Positions 17,871 through 25,997 of a stretch of 64,000 nt of DNA are shown here, piece by piece. Each line of letters opens with the position of its first letter. The stretch's first letter is position 1. A model generated the notes under the pieces. That model was not told the DNA's origin. It was given only the letters and a program-made list of their open reading frames with translations, and made no database searches. The DNA lies in assembly GCF_902497875.1 (NCBI RefSeq), contig NZ_CABVHY010000014.1:1-64000 (forward strand), read 5' to 3'. Origin of the DNA: Pseudomonas fluorescens (GTDB lineage Bacteria > Pseudomonadota > Gammaproteobacteria > Pseudomonadales > Pseudomonadaceae). The position numbers and the translations under genes are program-made.

Positions 17871-17973
17871 AAAAGATCGCAGCCTGCGGCAGCTCCTACA
17901 AGGATTGCATACACCTACAACATCGCGGGTGTACTCGGTCGGCGTAGGAGCTGCCGCAGGCTGCGATCTTTTG
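17871..17973. repeat. REP doublet (AAAAGATCGCAGCCTGCGGC type)
   Basis: Inverted arms AAAAGATCGCAGCCTGCGGC and GCCGCAGGCTGCGATCTTTT, 24 bases after the malate synthase stop. The inner spacer has the GCATACACC...GGTGTAC inverted pair seen in the other members of this class. It may protect or terminate the glc transcript. Confidence 0.9.
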
Positions 17974-18013
17974 ACGATTTAAAACACACCAAAAATCTCT
18001 GGTTCAGCCCCCC

Positions 18014-18079
18014 TCACCCAAACTTCACCAGATTCAACGCCGGCAACGGCCCGCCAGGAAACTGCACCAGCCGCGCACT
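18014..18079 (-). pseudogene. C-terminal tail of an unidentified decayed gene
   Basis: On the minus strand a well-formed protein C-terminus (ARLVQFPGGPLPALNLVKFG, stop at 18014-18016) with strong Pseudomonas codon use is preserved, but reading further upstream runs straight into a LysR fragment on the other strand. I do not recognise the family. It is best read as the last ~20 codons of a gene whose body was deleted. Confidence 0.45.
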
Positions 18080-18173
18080 GATGCCGGCCAAAACCCGGGC
18101 CTTTATCGACTTTGTGGTCGAGGCCTTCGAGCGCGAGCGCCTGGCCGAGCGGTTTGCCGGGAGTCGGGGTTGA
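18078..18173 (+). pseudogene. LysR-family regulator C-terminal fragment
   Basis: The plus strand preserves the last 31 codons of a LysR-type regulator, with the typical PAKTRAFIDFVVEAFERER end and a TGA at 18171-18173. There is no upstream HTH or effector domain. It abuts, tail inward, the minus-strand gene tail ending at 18014, so the two remnants meet at about 18077. A deletion that fused two genes is the simplest explanation. Confidence 0.7.
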
Positions 18174-18195
18174 GCAGGTTTACCGAGTCATCGTT

Positions 18196-18291
18196 CATCG
18201 CGAGCAAGCTCGCTCCCACACTTGATCTTCGCCGATCACAAAAATGTGATACGGCGCAAATCCAATGTGGGAGCGAGCCTGCTCGCGATGA
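18196..18291. repeat. REP doublet (CGCGAGCAAGCTCGCTCCCAC type)
   Basis: ATCGCGAGCAAGCTCGCTCC at the left and TGTGGGAGCGAGCCTGCTCG with CGATGAGG at the right. It follows the two gene remnants. Nothing gene-like is seen from here to 18458. Confidence 0.85.
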
Positions 18292-18458
18292 GGCCCTCAC
18301 AGGCAACACATTGCCTGGCGAACGCATCTGGACATATAGACGGCCACGCCCAAGGGTGAAACACCGTGCTTAAGCCGAGTATGCTGTGGCGATGCCACTA
18401 CCCTGGATGTGCAAGACCGGCCATGAAGACTGACGCTCAACCTCCATTAAGGCACCAG

Positions 18459-18896
18459 ATGACCAACAGGACCCCGCCCTATCTTCAACCCGGCGACCGC
18501 GTCGTGTTGTTCGACGGAGTCTGCAAGTTATGCAACGGCTCGGCGCGATTCCTGATCCGGCATGACCGCCACAGGAAGATCAAGCTGGCGTCCATGCAAT
18601 CGGTCGAAGGACAAGCGCTGCTGGCCTGGTTCTGCTTGCCGACCGAGCGTTTCGAGAGCATGGCCTTCATTGAAAACAACCAATTGTATGTGCGCTCGGA
18701 GGCGTTTGTGCGGGTCATGAAGCATCTGCCACAGCCCTGGCCCCTAATGACGGTGATCAGCGTCATTCCCAAGGCAATCAGGGACTGGTGCTACGACCGC
18801 ATCGCCCGGAATCGCTACCGGCTGTTCGGCCGTTATCCTGTCTGCCAGTTACCCAGCCCGGATCATAAAGGACGGTTCCTGGATGATCAGGACTGA
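18459..18896 (+). CDS. DCC-family thiol-disulfide oxidoreductase (DUF393)
   Basis: A 145-residue protein of the DCC/DUF393 family, named after its N-terminal motif Asp-x-x-Cys-x-x-Cys, here FDGVCKLCNGSARFLIRHD at about residues 18-36. The two cysteines of CKLC are the presumed redox pair. The C-terminal half (AIRDWCYDRIARNRYRLFGR) is also family-typical. I chose ATG 18459 because AAGG lies at good spacing; ATGs at 18423 and 18366 are in frame but lack support. No signal peptide, so cytosolic. The physiological partner is unknown. Confidence 0.85.
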   Translation: MTNRTPPYLQPGDRVVLFDGVCKLCNGSARFLIRHDRHRKIKLASMQSVEGQALLAWFCLPTERFESMAFIENNQLYVRSEAFVRVMKHLPQPWPLMTVISVIPKAIRDWCYDRIARNRYRLFGRYPVCQLPSPDHKGRFLDDQD

Positions 18897-18995
18897 ACCG
18901 GTTGCCTGGGGCCCGGGCACAACTCTCATATTCCGCCGAGCACACTACAGCCTTGAGCGCTGGCTTTGCGGCCTGTCACTCTCAGGTATTGTTCA

Positions 18996-19793
18996 GTGCT
19001 GATTCTCAAACTGTTGGTGGTCCCCGGATTTTTATTGCTGGTTTCTCTGGCTGGCAGACGCTGGGGGCCTAGCGTTGGCGGATGGTTGGCGGGGTTCCCG
19101 GTGGTGGTCGGGCCAATTCTGTTTTTCCTCGCCGTCGAACAAGGTCAAGTGTTTGCCGCTCAGGCCTCGATTGCGGCACTGTTGGCGGTATTTGCGATGA
19201 TCGCGTTCAGCATCGTCTACGCCCAGGTCGCGCAAAAGCTCGCGTGGCCCTGGGCATTATCGATCGCCGTGGCGGTCTGGGCGGTGACGGCCGCGGCACT
19301 CTCGTGGGTCCCCGGTTCCATCGTGTTTTCGACCCTGTTTGCGGCTACCGCGCTGCTCGCTGCGCCACACTTGTTCCCAGTTGTACAACCGCTGGCAGCA
19401 GCGCCAGCGCCCAAGTCGGACAAACTCCTCTTTCGCATGCTCGCCGGCGCATTGCTGACGCTGGCGGTGACCACGCTGGCGAGCACCGTGGGCGAGCGCT
19501 GGAGTGGGTTTCTCGCGGTGTTCCCGGTGCTCGGCAGCGTACTGGCGGTGTTCTCCCATCAAAGCCGCGGCCCGGCGTTTACCGCCGCATTGCTCAGAGC
19601 CACGGCCACCGGTTTGTATTCGTTCGCTGCGTTTTGTCTGGTGCTGGCACTGGCCTTGCCGACGTTTGGATTGTTGGCCTTTGTGCTGGCCATCGCGGTT
19701 TCGTTACTGGTGTTGGCTGGCAGCAAGCGTCGGGTAGCCGGCCAATCGAAGAGTACCTACACCACAGCGACTGGCCGACAACCAAGACCTTGA
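18996..19793 (+). CDS. Multi-pass membrane protein with internal duplication
   Basis: A 265-residue integral membrane protein, about eight hydrophobic segments, probably starting at GTG 18996 (a TTG at 18966 would add ten residues). The two halves share a motif: GGWLAGFPVVVGPILFF near residue 25 and SGFLAVFPVLGSVLAVF near residue 170, each followed by a polar Q/G-rich segment. This suggests a duplicated three-to-four-helix unit as in small transporters. A soluble linker (about 130-150, APAPKSDK) separates the halves. I do not recognise a named family. It precedes an EamA transporter by 39 bases and may form an operon with it. Confidence 0.6.
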   Translation: MLILKLLVVPGFLLLVSLAGRRWGPSVGGWLAGFPVVVGPILFFLAVEQGQVFAAQASIAALLAVFAMIAFSIVYAQVAQKLAWPWALSIAVAVWAVTAAALSWVPGSIVFSTLFAATALLAAPHLFPVVQPLAAAPAPKSDKLLFRMLAGALLTLAVTTLASTVGERWSGFLAVFPVLGSVLAVFSHQSRGPAFTAALLRATATGLYSFAAFCLVLALALPTFGLLAFVLAIAVSLLVLAGSKRRVAGQSKSTYTTATGRQPRP

Positions 19794-19832
19794 GGCATGA
19801 TGCCAGCAACACCCGCCAATGGAGAGGCGCAC

Positions 19833-20735
19833 ATGACTGAGTTGAGCCAGGTTTCTACCCATAGCAAAACCGCAAACTCCGCTACTGCCATTGGCGTGAT
19901 CGCGGTGTTTCTCTGGTCCTGCCTGGCGCTGCTGACCACCCTGACTGCCGGTATCCCACCGTTCGAACTGCTGGCCTTGAGCTTTGCCGTGGCGTTCGTC
20001 GCGAGCCTGGTGGTTCTCGGTCGTCGCGGCATTGCCGGGTTTCGCAGCTGGCGTCAGCCGTGGTCGGTATGGGTCACCGGGTTTGTCGGGATTTTCGCTT
20101 ATCACGCGCTGTATTTTTTTGCCTTGAAAGCCGCGCCTGCAGCCGAAGCGAGCCTGATCGCCTACCTGTGGCCGCTGCTGATTGTGCTGCTGTCGACCTT
20201 TTCCAGTGGCGAGCGCTTGAGGAAACGCCAACTGCTGGGAGCCTTGCTCGGGCTGGCTGGCACCGCCTTCATCATGCAACTGCGCACTGCGGATAACGTC
20301 GCCGCGGCGCCGATTGCCGGCTATCTGGCCGCCTTCGCCTGCGCCCTGGTGTGGTCGACCTATTCGGTGCTCAATCGACACTTTCGCGAAGTGCCGAGCA
20401 GTATCATCGGCGGGATCTGCGGCCTGGTGGCGGTGGCCGGGCTGGTCTGCCACCTGGCATTCGAAACCACGGTGCGCCCGGACTTCAGCCAGTGGGCGGC
20501 GATCATCGGCCTGGGTCTGGGACCGGTTGGCCTGGCCTTTTTCGCCTGGGATCACGCGACCAAACACGGCAGCCTGGCGATGCTCGGCGCCCTCTCTTAC
20601 CTGGCCCCGCTGATCTCGACCCTGCTGCTGATCGCAATCGGGCAAACCCATGCCAGCCCGATGCTGATTCTTCCCGCGCTGCTGATCATCCTCGGTGCGG
20701 TGATTGCAACAGTGCAGCGGCGAACCAACATATAG
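19833..20735 (+). CDS. EamA/DMT family exporter (YddG-like)
   Basis: A 300-residue drug/metabolite-superfamily transporter with ten predicted transmembrane helices in two EamA repeats (about residues 15-150 and 160-290). The start of each repeat is visible: GVIAVFLWSCLALLTTLTAG and PIAGYLAAFACALVWSTYSV. The sequence most resembles YddG-type aromatic amino-acid exporters (FFALKAAPAAEASLIAYLWP), but substrate assignment is inference. ATG 19833 follows GGAGAGGCGCAC; an upstream in-frame ATG at 19797 lacks an RBS. Inner membrane. Confidence 0.85.
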   Translation: MTELSQVSTHSKTANSATAIGVIAVFLWSCLALLTTLTAGIPPFELLALSFAVAFVASLVVLGRRGIAGFRSWRQPWSVWVTGFVGIFAYHALYFFALKAAPAAEASLIAYLWPLLIVLLSTFSSGERLRKRQLLGALLGLAGTAFIMQLRTADNVAAAPIAGYLAAFACALVWSTYSVLNRHFREVPSSIIGGICGLVAVAGLVCHLAFETTVRPDFSQWAAIIGLGLGPVGLAFFAWDHATKHGSLAMLGALSYLAPLISTLLLIAIGQTHASPMLILPALLIILGAVIATVQRRTNI

Positions 20736-20856
20736 AGGAACGCCCGGGAGCGGCCCCTAACTCCCCACAAATCACCTTTCGGACCATCGCACTGGAGTGA
20801 TTCACCACGTCCATGGGATGATCGCGTCCCCCGCGCGATCACCCTGGAGAGTTTGA

Positions 20857-21438
20857 ATGTCATTGTTTGGGAAAAAAGCCGCTGCCTTGTTCTTCGCAGC
20901 GATTACCAGCTTCGGCGCCATGAGCGCTCATGCGGCCACCCAGCCAGCGGCAAATACCTCGACTGCGCAAGAGATCTTCGCCCTGGGCGGCAAGTTCGCC
21001 TTCAACCTGCCTCAAGGCTTCGAGGCCAACCCGTTGCCCCCTGGCGATTCGGCCAGTGGCACGGCGGGTGCGATGGGCACCCTGTACACCAACCCAACCA
21101 CCAAGACGGTGGTCATGGTCGCCGAAAACCTGCGCACCGATGGTGTGCAGATCAAAGACAACGACAGCCAGTTCCTCGACAGCGCAGTGGAAAGCTTCCT
21201 GCAGAAACAAGACACGACCTTGCCCGACTTCAAGAAAACCGGCGAAAAGAAACTGACCATCAAAAGTCTTGGCCTGCGCCAGGTCGACAGCACCGCGACC
21301 ATGGGCGGCGGCAAGACCCTTGGCACTACGTTACTGGCCGGCTCAGGCATTCGCATCCTGGTAATCCAGATCATCTCCCGTGCCGATAACCCCACTGGAC
21401 ATGCGGCACTGGTCAGGCAGATTACCGGAGGGAAATAA
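20857..21438 (+). CDS. Exported protein, DcrB-like
   Basis: A 193-residue protein with a Sec signal peptide (MSLFGKKAAALFFAAITSFG, cleavage near AHA-AT, residue 26). The mature part begins with a PQGFEANPLPPG segment and TLYTNPTTKTVVMVAENLRTDG, a pattern reminiscent of the DcrB/DUF1795 fold (Mog1/PsbP-like), though similarity is weak by eye. Periplasmic. RBS GGAGAGTTTGA precedes ATG 20857. Single gene between the EamA transporter and a convergent esterase. Confidence 0.65.
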   Translation: MSLFGKKAAALFFAAITSFGAMSAHAATQPAANTSTAQEIFALGGKFAFNLPQGFEANPLPPGDSASGTAGAMGTLYTNPTTKTVVMVAENLRTDGVQIKDNDSQFLDSAVESFLQKQDTTLPDFKKTGEKKLTIKSLGLRQVDSTATMGGGKTLGTTLLAGSGIRILVIQIISRADNPTGHAALVRQITGGK

Positions 21439-21464
21439 CCACGCACGCAGTGGCTCACAGCGCT

Positions 21465-22181
21465 TTATTGATTGATGCGCTGCAACCAGTTGTTCAGGTC
21501 CTGCATTTCAGTAGCGTTAATGCTGTGACCCATTCCCGGATAGGCATGGAACTCAGGCTTCAGGGAGAGGCTTTTCAGCAGGCTGTCGGCATCGCTGCCG
21601 TCGCTATAGGGAAGTAGCCGATCGGCCGTGCCGTGACCGATGAAAATCGCCAGGGATTCGAGGCTTTTGTCGGGTTTGAGCTGAGACTGCAACACGGGTA
21701 AAACCCGGCCACTCAACGCCGCGATCCCGCGCACCAACTGCGGATGGCGCAGGCCCACCTCGTAGGACATCATTGCCCCCTGGCTGAAACCCACCAGAAA
21801 AACCTTGTCGCTTTGAGTGTGATACTTCGTGGTGGCCTGGGCGATGAAGTCGACGAGCAGCCTGGCGCTGCTGCTCAGGTCATTGGTCTCGCCGTCGTAA
21901 GCGCCCTCGCCTTTCTTGTGAAACCACTGATAACTGTCCGCATCCAACGCCTGCGGCGCCCGTACCGAAACTACGGTATACCCGGCTGGTAGCTCATCCT
22001 TGATGCCGAACAGATCCTCCTCGTTGCTGCCATAACCATGCAGCACAATCACCAGCGGCTGGTTGCGTGAATCAGGGGTGACCTGCTCCAGATACTGCAG
22101 CGGCAGATCGCTTTGCAGCGCGGTTTGCGGGTGTGCGGCGGTGGACACCAACAACAGCGCCATGGCCAAAAACTTCAACAT
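21465..22181 (-). CDS. Exported carboxylesterase/phospholipase (alpha/beta hydrolase)
   Basis: A 238-residue exported serine hydrolase of the carboxylesterase/phospholipase (YpfH/PHB depolymerase-like) group. A signal peptide occupies residues 1-20 (MLKFLAMALLLVSTAAHPQT). The oxyanion-hole segment LVIVLHGYGSNEEDLF is followed by the nucleophile elbow GFSQGAMMS (Ser about residue 133), an acid region GTADRLLPYSDG and the catalytic His in YPGMGHSI. The start at MLKF (22181) was chosen over an upstream ATG to give a proper signal peptide. Likely periplasmic and acting on short acyl esters. Confidence 0.85.
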   Translation of the reverse strand: MLKFLAMALLLVSTAAHPQTALQSDLPLQYLEQVTPDSRNQPLVIVLHGYGSNEEDLFGIKDELPAGYTVVSVRAPQALDADSYQWFHKKGEGAYDGETNDLSSSARLLVDFIAQATTKYHTQSDKVFLVGFSQGAMMSYEVGLRHPQLVRGIAALSGRVLPVLQSQLKPDKSLESLAIFIGHGTADRLLPYSDGSDADSLLKSLSLKPEFHAYPGMGHSINATEMQDLNNWLQRINQ

Positions 22182-22286
22182 AGTCCTTCCTTTACTGCAC
22201 AGCGGGTTCGCGCCAGAGCCTAGCACTGTGAAGCTGGATCACGAAGGTTCTTGCCCTAATGCCAGTCAGTTAAACTTTTACGCGGT

Positions 22287-22314
22287 CCGTAGCAGCTGCC
22301 GAAGGCTGCTACGG
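22287..22314 (-). terminator. Hairpin after the amino-acid binding protein gene
   Basis: Perfect 10-bp stem CCGTAGCAGC / GCTGCTACGG with an 8-base loop, 14 bases beyond the stop of the binding-protein gene. A T-poor tail follows, so it may terminate weakly or stabilise the 3' end. Confidence 0.5.
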
Positions 22315-22327
22315 GCTTTGCCCGCGA

Positions 22328-23107
22328 TTACTCGCCGTACACGTCGAACTTGAAGTACTTGTCTTGCACTTGTTTGTATTTGCCGTTGGCGCGGATTTCG
22401 GTGATGGCGGTGTTGAATTTCTCCGCCAGCTCTTTATCGCCTTTGCGCACGGCGATGCCGGCACCGCCGCCGAAGTATTTCGGATCGTTGGATTCCGGGC
22501 CAACGAAAGCGAAGCCTTTACCCGCGTCGGTTTTCAGGAAACCGTCATCGAGGTTGACCGCGTCGGCCAGCAGCGCATCGAGACGACCGGAGACCATGTC
22601 CAGGTTGGCTTCCTGCTGGGAGCCATAGCGCACCAGCGTGACACCGGCCGGCTGCAGCACTTCGGTGGCAAAGCGGTCGTGGGTACTGGCGCGCAGCACG
22701 CCGACTTTCTTGCCCTTGAGTTCGGTCAGCGGATCCTTGATATCGGTGCCGGCCTTCATCACGAAGCGCGCCGGGGTGTGGTAATACTTGATGGTGAAAT
22801 CGACGTTCTTCTTGCGGTCGTCGGTGATGGTCATGGACGACAGGATCGCGTCGATTTTCTTGACCTTGAGCGCCGGGATCAGGCCATCGAACTCTTGCTC
22901 GACCCAGGTGCATTTGGCTTTCATCTGTTCACACAGCGCATCGCCGATGTCCACGTCGAAACCGGTGAGCTTACCGTCGGGCGTTTTCATCGAAAATGGC
23001 GGGTAGCCCGCTTCTATGCCGATGCGGATCGGTTTGGCATCGTCGGCCACGGCGGACAGGGACAATACGGACAGTGCCAGGGCACCGAACATTGCTAACT
23101 TCTTCAT
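22328..23107 (-). CDS. ABC transporter substrate-binding protein, basic amino acids
   Basis: A 259-residue periplasmic binding protein of the HisJ/ArgT/AotJ cluster (family 3). Signal peptide residues 1-21 ([21 protein letters not shown]). Ligand-pocket landmarks include [19 protein letters not shown] with a Cys pair typical of lysine/arginine/ornithine binders, and [15 protein letters not shown]. It ends VYGE as ArgT-like proteins do. Expected ligands are Lys, Arg, Orn or His. No permease or ATPase genes flank it, so it must use a transporter encoded elsewhere. Divergent from the amidotransferase at 23272. Confidence 0.9.
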   Translation of the reverse strand: MKKLAMFGALALSVLSLSAVADDAKPIRIGIEAGYPPFSMKTPDGKLTGFDVDIGDALCEQMKAKCTWVEQEFDGLIPALKVKKIDAILSSMTITDDRKKNVDFTIKYYHTPARFVMKAGTDIKDPLTELKGKKVGVLRASTHDRFATEVLQPAGVTLVRYGSQQEANLDMVSGRLDALLADAVNLDDGFLKTDAGKGFAFVGPESNDPKYFGGGAGIAVRKGDKELAEKFNTAITEIRANGKYKQVQDKYFKFDVYGE

Positions 23108-23271
23108 CTGTAGCTCCTGATGCGCAGATTCTTGTTTGGCAGATAATTCGATTGGCAGAAATCGAAGTGACCGGCAGTCTAGAGAGGCGCAACAGTAGCC
23201 AATTGTGTCGATGCGACATTTAGTTATAAAAAAATCACGACCATGTCAGAGACTGATACAGAGGAATCGCA

Positions 23272-23925
23272 GTGTCGAACAATCCGACTTCGCTGAACCT
23301 GATCCAGCACCATCCTGCCGAAGGACCGGGCGCCATCGCTCTCTGGGCCAAGGCCCGGGGGGTGAGCCTTAAGGTCTTTCGCGCTGACCTTGGCCAACTG
23401 CCGCCCATCGGCAGCATGCCAGTGATCATTCTGGGTGGACCGTACGAGTCCGGTGCCGGGCCGCACTGGCTGGCTGAAGAACGTCGCTGGTTGGCAGCAA
23501 GCCTGGCTGAAGACGCGCCGGTATTCGCCATCTGCCTGGGTGCGCAATTGCTGGCGCGGGCCCTGGGCGGGAATGTGCGGCGTATGGCCGAGACCGAGAC
23601 CGGCTGGACCGAGGTGACCTTTGCCGATGGCATATCGCTGCAGGTGCTGGAATGGCATGAGGATGCGATCGATCTGCCGCCAGATGCGCGGTTACTGGCC
23701 AGCAGTGCCCGGTGCGAACAGCAGATGTACTCTGTCGGCCCGACGCGGTTGGGTTTGCAGTTTCATCCGGAGTGGAACGCTGAGTCAGTGGCACAACTCA
23801 ATGCGCACTTTGCCGAGGAATCCCCCCTGCTCCGGGATCAGGATGACAGCGTCGCCCATGGGCAAGTCTTTGACTGGCTGCTGGGGACACTGGATGAGTG
23901 GTGGGCGGCTTCCACCCGGGCTTGA
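23272..23925 (+). CDS. Class I glutamine amidotransferase-like protein
   Basis: A 217-residue stand-alone GATase1 domain related to the GMP-synthase glutaminase half. The nucleophile elbow is FAICLGAQLLARALGG (Cys about residue 88) and the His-Glu pair is in LQFHPEW near residue 163, so a complete triad is present. GGPYESG supplies the oxyanion region. The GTG start at 23272 has GAGGAATCGCA upstream. There is no synthetase partner nearby. Family members act on gamma-glutamyl compounds (for example PuuD-like or YfeJ-like), and the substrate here is unknown. Confidence 0.8.
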   Translation: MSNNPTSLNLIQHHPAEGPGAIALWAKARGVSLKVFRADLGQLPPIGSMPVIILGGPYESGAGPHWLAEERRWLAASLAEDAPVFAICLGAQLLARALGGNVRRMAETETGWTEVTFADGISLQVLEWHEDAIDLPPDARLLASSARCEQQMYSVGPTRLGLQFHPEWNAESVAQLNAHFAEESPLLRDQDDSVAHGQVFDWLLGTLDEWWAASTRA

Positions 23926-23939
23926 TGTCAGGCACAACC

Positions 23940-24073
23940 CTGTGGCGAGGGGGCTTGCCCCCGCTGGGTCGCGAAGCGGCCCTAAAATCGGCAATCGCGG
24001 TTGTTCAGACAGAACGCATCAGCCGGTTTTACGACTGCTGCGCAGCCGAGCGGGGGCAAGCCCCCTCGCCACA
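23940..24073. repeat. REP doublet (GTGGCGAGGGGGCTTGCCCCC type)
   Basis: Same class and architecture as 1791-1925, with arms TGTGGCGAGGGGGCTTGCCC and its complement. It starts 14 bases after the amidotransferase stop. Confidence 0.9.
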
Positions 24074-24150
24074 AATGATCGCTAGACTGCAGGTTCACAT
24101 CAGGGCTGTATCCTCAACAATCACAACTCACCACCGCACTCACCGGCCGT

Positions 24151-24353
24151 TCGACTGCGCCGGTCAACTGGAAACCACCGACCACATCGTCCAGTTGTGT
24201 GGCTACCGCTCGGTGGAAAGTTTTCGTGTGGCGTTTCGTACGGTGGTCGGTTTGCCGCCGTCGGTGTATCGCGAACGGTTTGGGGGTGGGGTCAAGGCTG
24301 GGAAATGCGCGGTGTTTGAGGGCCAATCGCGAGCAGGCTCGCTCCCACTTTAA
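24151..24353 (+). pseudogene. AraC-family regulator C-terminal remnant
   Basis: An in-frame fragment preserves the second helix-turn-helix of an AraC/XylS regulator: LETTDHIVQLCGYRSVESFR followed by VAFRTVVGLPPSVYRERF. No start, N-terminal domain or first HTH is present upstream, and the C-terminus runs into a REP sequence. GATase1-AraC regulators end in this way, so it may be the tail of such a protein. Coordinates are approximate; the recognisable part is about 24165-24290. Confidence 0.65.
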
Positions 24354-24425
24354 ATCTCGTCGAACCAGTAAGATGTGAACGACATAGATCCACTGTGGGA
24401 GCGGGCTTGCTCCGGGCGGCGTTCC
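24325..24425. repeat. REP doublet (CGCGAGCAGGCTCGCTCCCAC type)
   Basis: Left arm AATCGCGAGCAGGCTCGCTC and right arm TGTGGGAGCGGGCTTGCTCC with GGGCGGCGTTCC. It overlaps the end of the AraC remnant's open frame. Confidence 0.85.
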
Positions 24426-24468
24426 GACGATGAGGCCAGGACAGACAACATGGTTTTCTGCTCAGTGC

Positions 24469-25230
24469 TCACTCACCACGCTTGCGCAACAAATAGGTAT
24501 CCATGATCCAGCCATTGGCCAGCCGCGCCGCTTTACGCACCCGTTCGATCTCGTCGGCCACGTCCTTGAGCTTGCCGGCGATCAGGATTTCATCGGGTGT
24601 GCCCAGGTAAGCTCCCCAGTAGATATCCAGGTCCTGGTCAGCCACCCGCTGATAGGAATCCTCGGCATCGAGCATCACCACCAGGCTGTCAGCATCGCTG
24701 ACCAGCCCCGCCGCGAGCCTGCGCCCGGTGGTGATCTCGACCGATCGGCCGATGCTGTTCAATGGCACTTTATGCTGTGCCGCCAGCGCCTGGACGCTGG
24801 TGATACCGGGAATGACTTCGAACTCGAAACTGCAGCGCCCGCCTGCAAGGATCGCCTGGAGAATACGGATGGTGCTGTCGTACAACGCCGGGTCGCCCCA
24901 CACCAGAAACGCCGCGCATTCGTCGTCGGCCATTTCATCGCTGATCAGCCGCTCGAAGGTCTGCTGCTTGTCGCGGTTCAGCTCTTGCACGCTCGCGGTG
25001 TAGTCCACCTCGCCACGCACACGCTCGGGGCTGTGGGCCTCGACAAAACGGTAGTCGCGCCCGGTGATATAGCGCTCGCAGATGTCATGCCGCAGGTCGG
25101 TGAGTTTGTCCTTGCTGCGGCCTTTGTCCATGATAAAAAAAACATCGACCCGATTCAGCGCGTTGACCGCCTGCAGGGTGATGTATTCGGGGTTACCGGC
25201 GCCGATGCCGATGATCAGGATTTTCTTCAT
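24469..25230 (-). CDS. cobF: Precorrin-6A synthase (deacetylating) CobF
   Basis: A 253-residue SAM-dependent methyltransferase of aerobic cobalamin synthesis that methylates C1 of precorrin-5 and releases acetate. The tetrapyrrole-methylase start KKILIIGIGAGNPEYITLQA, the VDVFFIMDKG strand and LVWGDPALYDSTIRIL are characteristic of CobF rather than CobI/J/M. ATG 25230 begins at the family N-terminus. It overlaps the preceding phosphatase-like gene by four bases (ATGA). It is isolated from other cob genes in this window. Confidence 0.93.
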   Translation of the reverse strand: MKKILIIGIGAGNPEYITLQAVNALNRVDVFFIMDKGRSKDKLTDLRHDICERYITGRDYRFVEAHSPERVRGEVDYTASVQELNRDKQQTFERLISDEMADDECAAFLVWGDPALYDSTIRILQAILAGGRCSFEFEVIPGITSVQALAAQHKVPLNSIGRSVEITTGRRLAAGLVSDADSLVVMLDAEDSYQRVADQDLDIYWGAYLGTPDEILIAGKLKDVADEIERVRKAARLANGWIMDTYLLRKRGE

Positions 25231-25856
25231 GGGGTCATCATCTCCGTGTCTGAGCGGTATTCCTGCAAGCGCAGGCGCCAACGTCCGTTGAAGCGCAATT
25301 CGGTGCTCGACAACGGCTCGACATCGATCACATTGAAGGCCGCGGACGGGCACTGCATGACGTGCATGATCGCTGCACGAATAACGAACGGGTGAGTGAT
25401 CGCCAGGAAATGCCCCGGCGTACTGCGCAACGTCTCCAGCCATTCGGCCACCCGCGCGCAGAGTTGTTCGACCGACTCGCCGCCGTGGGGCGCGCAACTG
25501 CTGTCGGTCAACCAGGCTTGAAGTGCCTCGGGCTCATGTTTTTGCAGATCATCGATGGGCAGGCCCTGCCAACGGCCCATGGCGCAATCCGCCAGCGCGG
25601 GCACGATCTGCATCTGCCCCCCGAACAGTTCGGCGGTTTGCCTGGCCCTGGCTTCCGGAGCACAGAGCAGTTGCGGCGGGCGCTTGAAGGCGCCGGCGCG
25701 CGAGCCTCGCGCCGCTTGCCAATCCATTTCGAGCGGCTCATCGAGGGCAAAACGCGCCAGCTTCCAGGCGGCGGTACGGGCATGACAGATCAGGGTCAAG
25801 CGGGTGGCTTGCACGGTGAATCGCTCAGGTGATGGCAATCGCTGGATTTGTACCAT
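25227..25856 (-). CDS. Histidine phosphatase-like protein upstream of cobF
   Basis: A 209-residue histidine-phosphatase superfamily protein, translationally coupled to cobF. The catalytic motif is LICHARTAAW (about residues 22-31): the phosphorylatable His is kept, but the usual preceding Arg of RHG is Cys. The second His is in ITHPFVIRAAIMHVM, and an ARQTAELF segment matches the family's second Arg. Cobalamin clusters use a related phosphatase (CobC, alpha-ribazole phosphatase), so a corrinoid role is plausible but unproven, and the R-to-C change may reduce activity. The start at 25856 is the only long option. Confidence 0.7.
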   Translation of the reverse strand: MVQIQRLPSPERFTVQATRLTLICHARTAAWKLARFALDEPLEMDWQAARGSRAGAFKRPPQLLCAPEARARQTAELFGGQMQIVPALADCAMGRWQGLPIDDLQKHEPEALQAWLTDSSCAPHGGESVEQLCARVAEWLETLRSTPGHFLAITHPFVIRAAIMHVMQCPSAAFNVIDVEPLSSTELRFNGRWRLRLQEYRSDTEMMTP

Positions 25857-25997
25857 GTTTGGAGGAAAGCTTCAGAGGGTTCGCCAAACTCAAGCCCCGC
25901 CTCCCTCGCGGGTCCTCTGGCGAATGCTTGACTATAAATGACAGTGGGCGAAACGCGATGTCAGTGATCGTCCGGGTAAAAACACGAGAGGGCGCGC

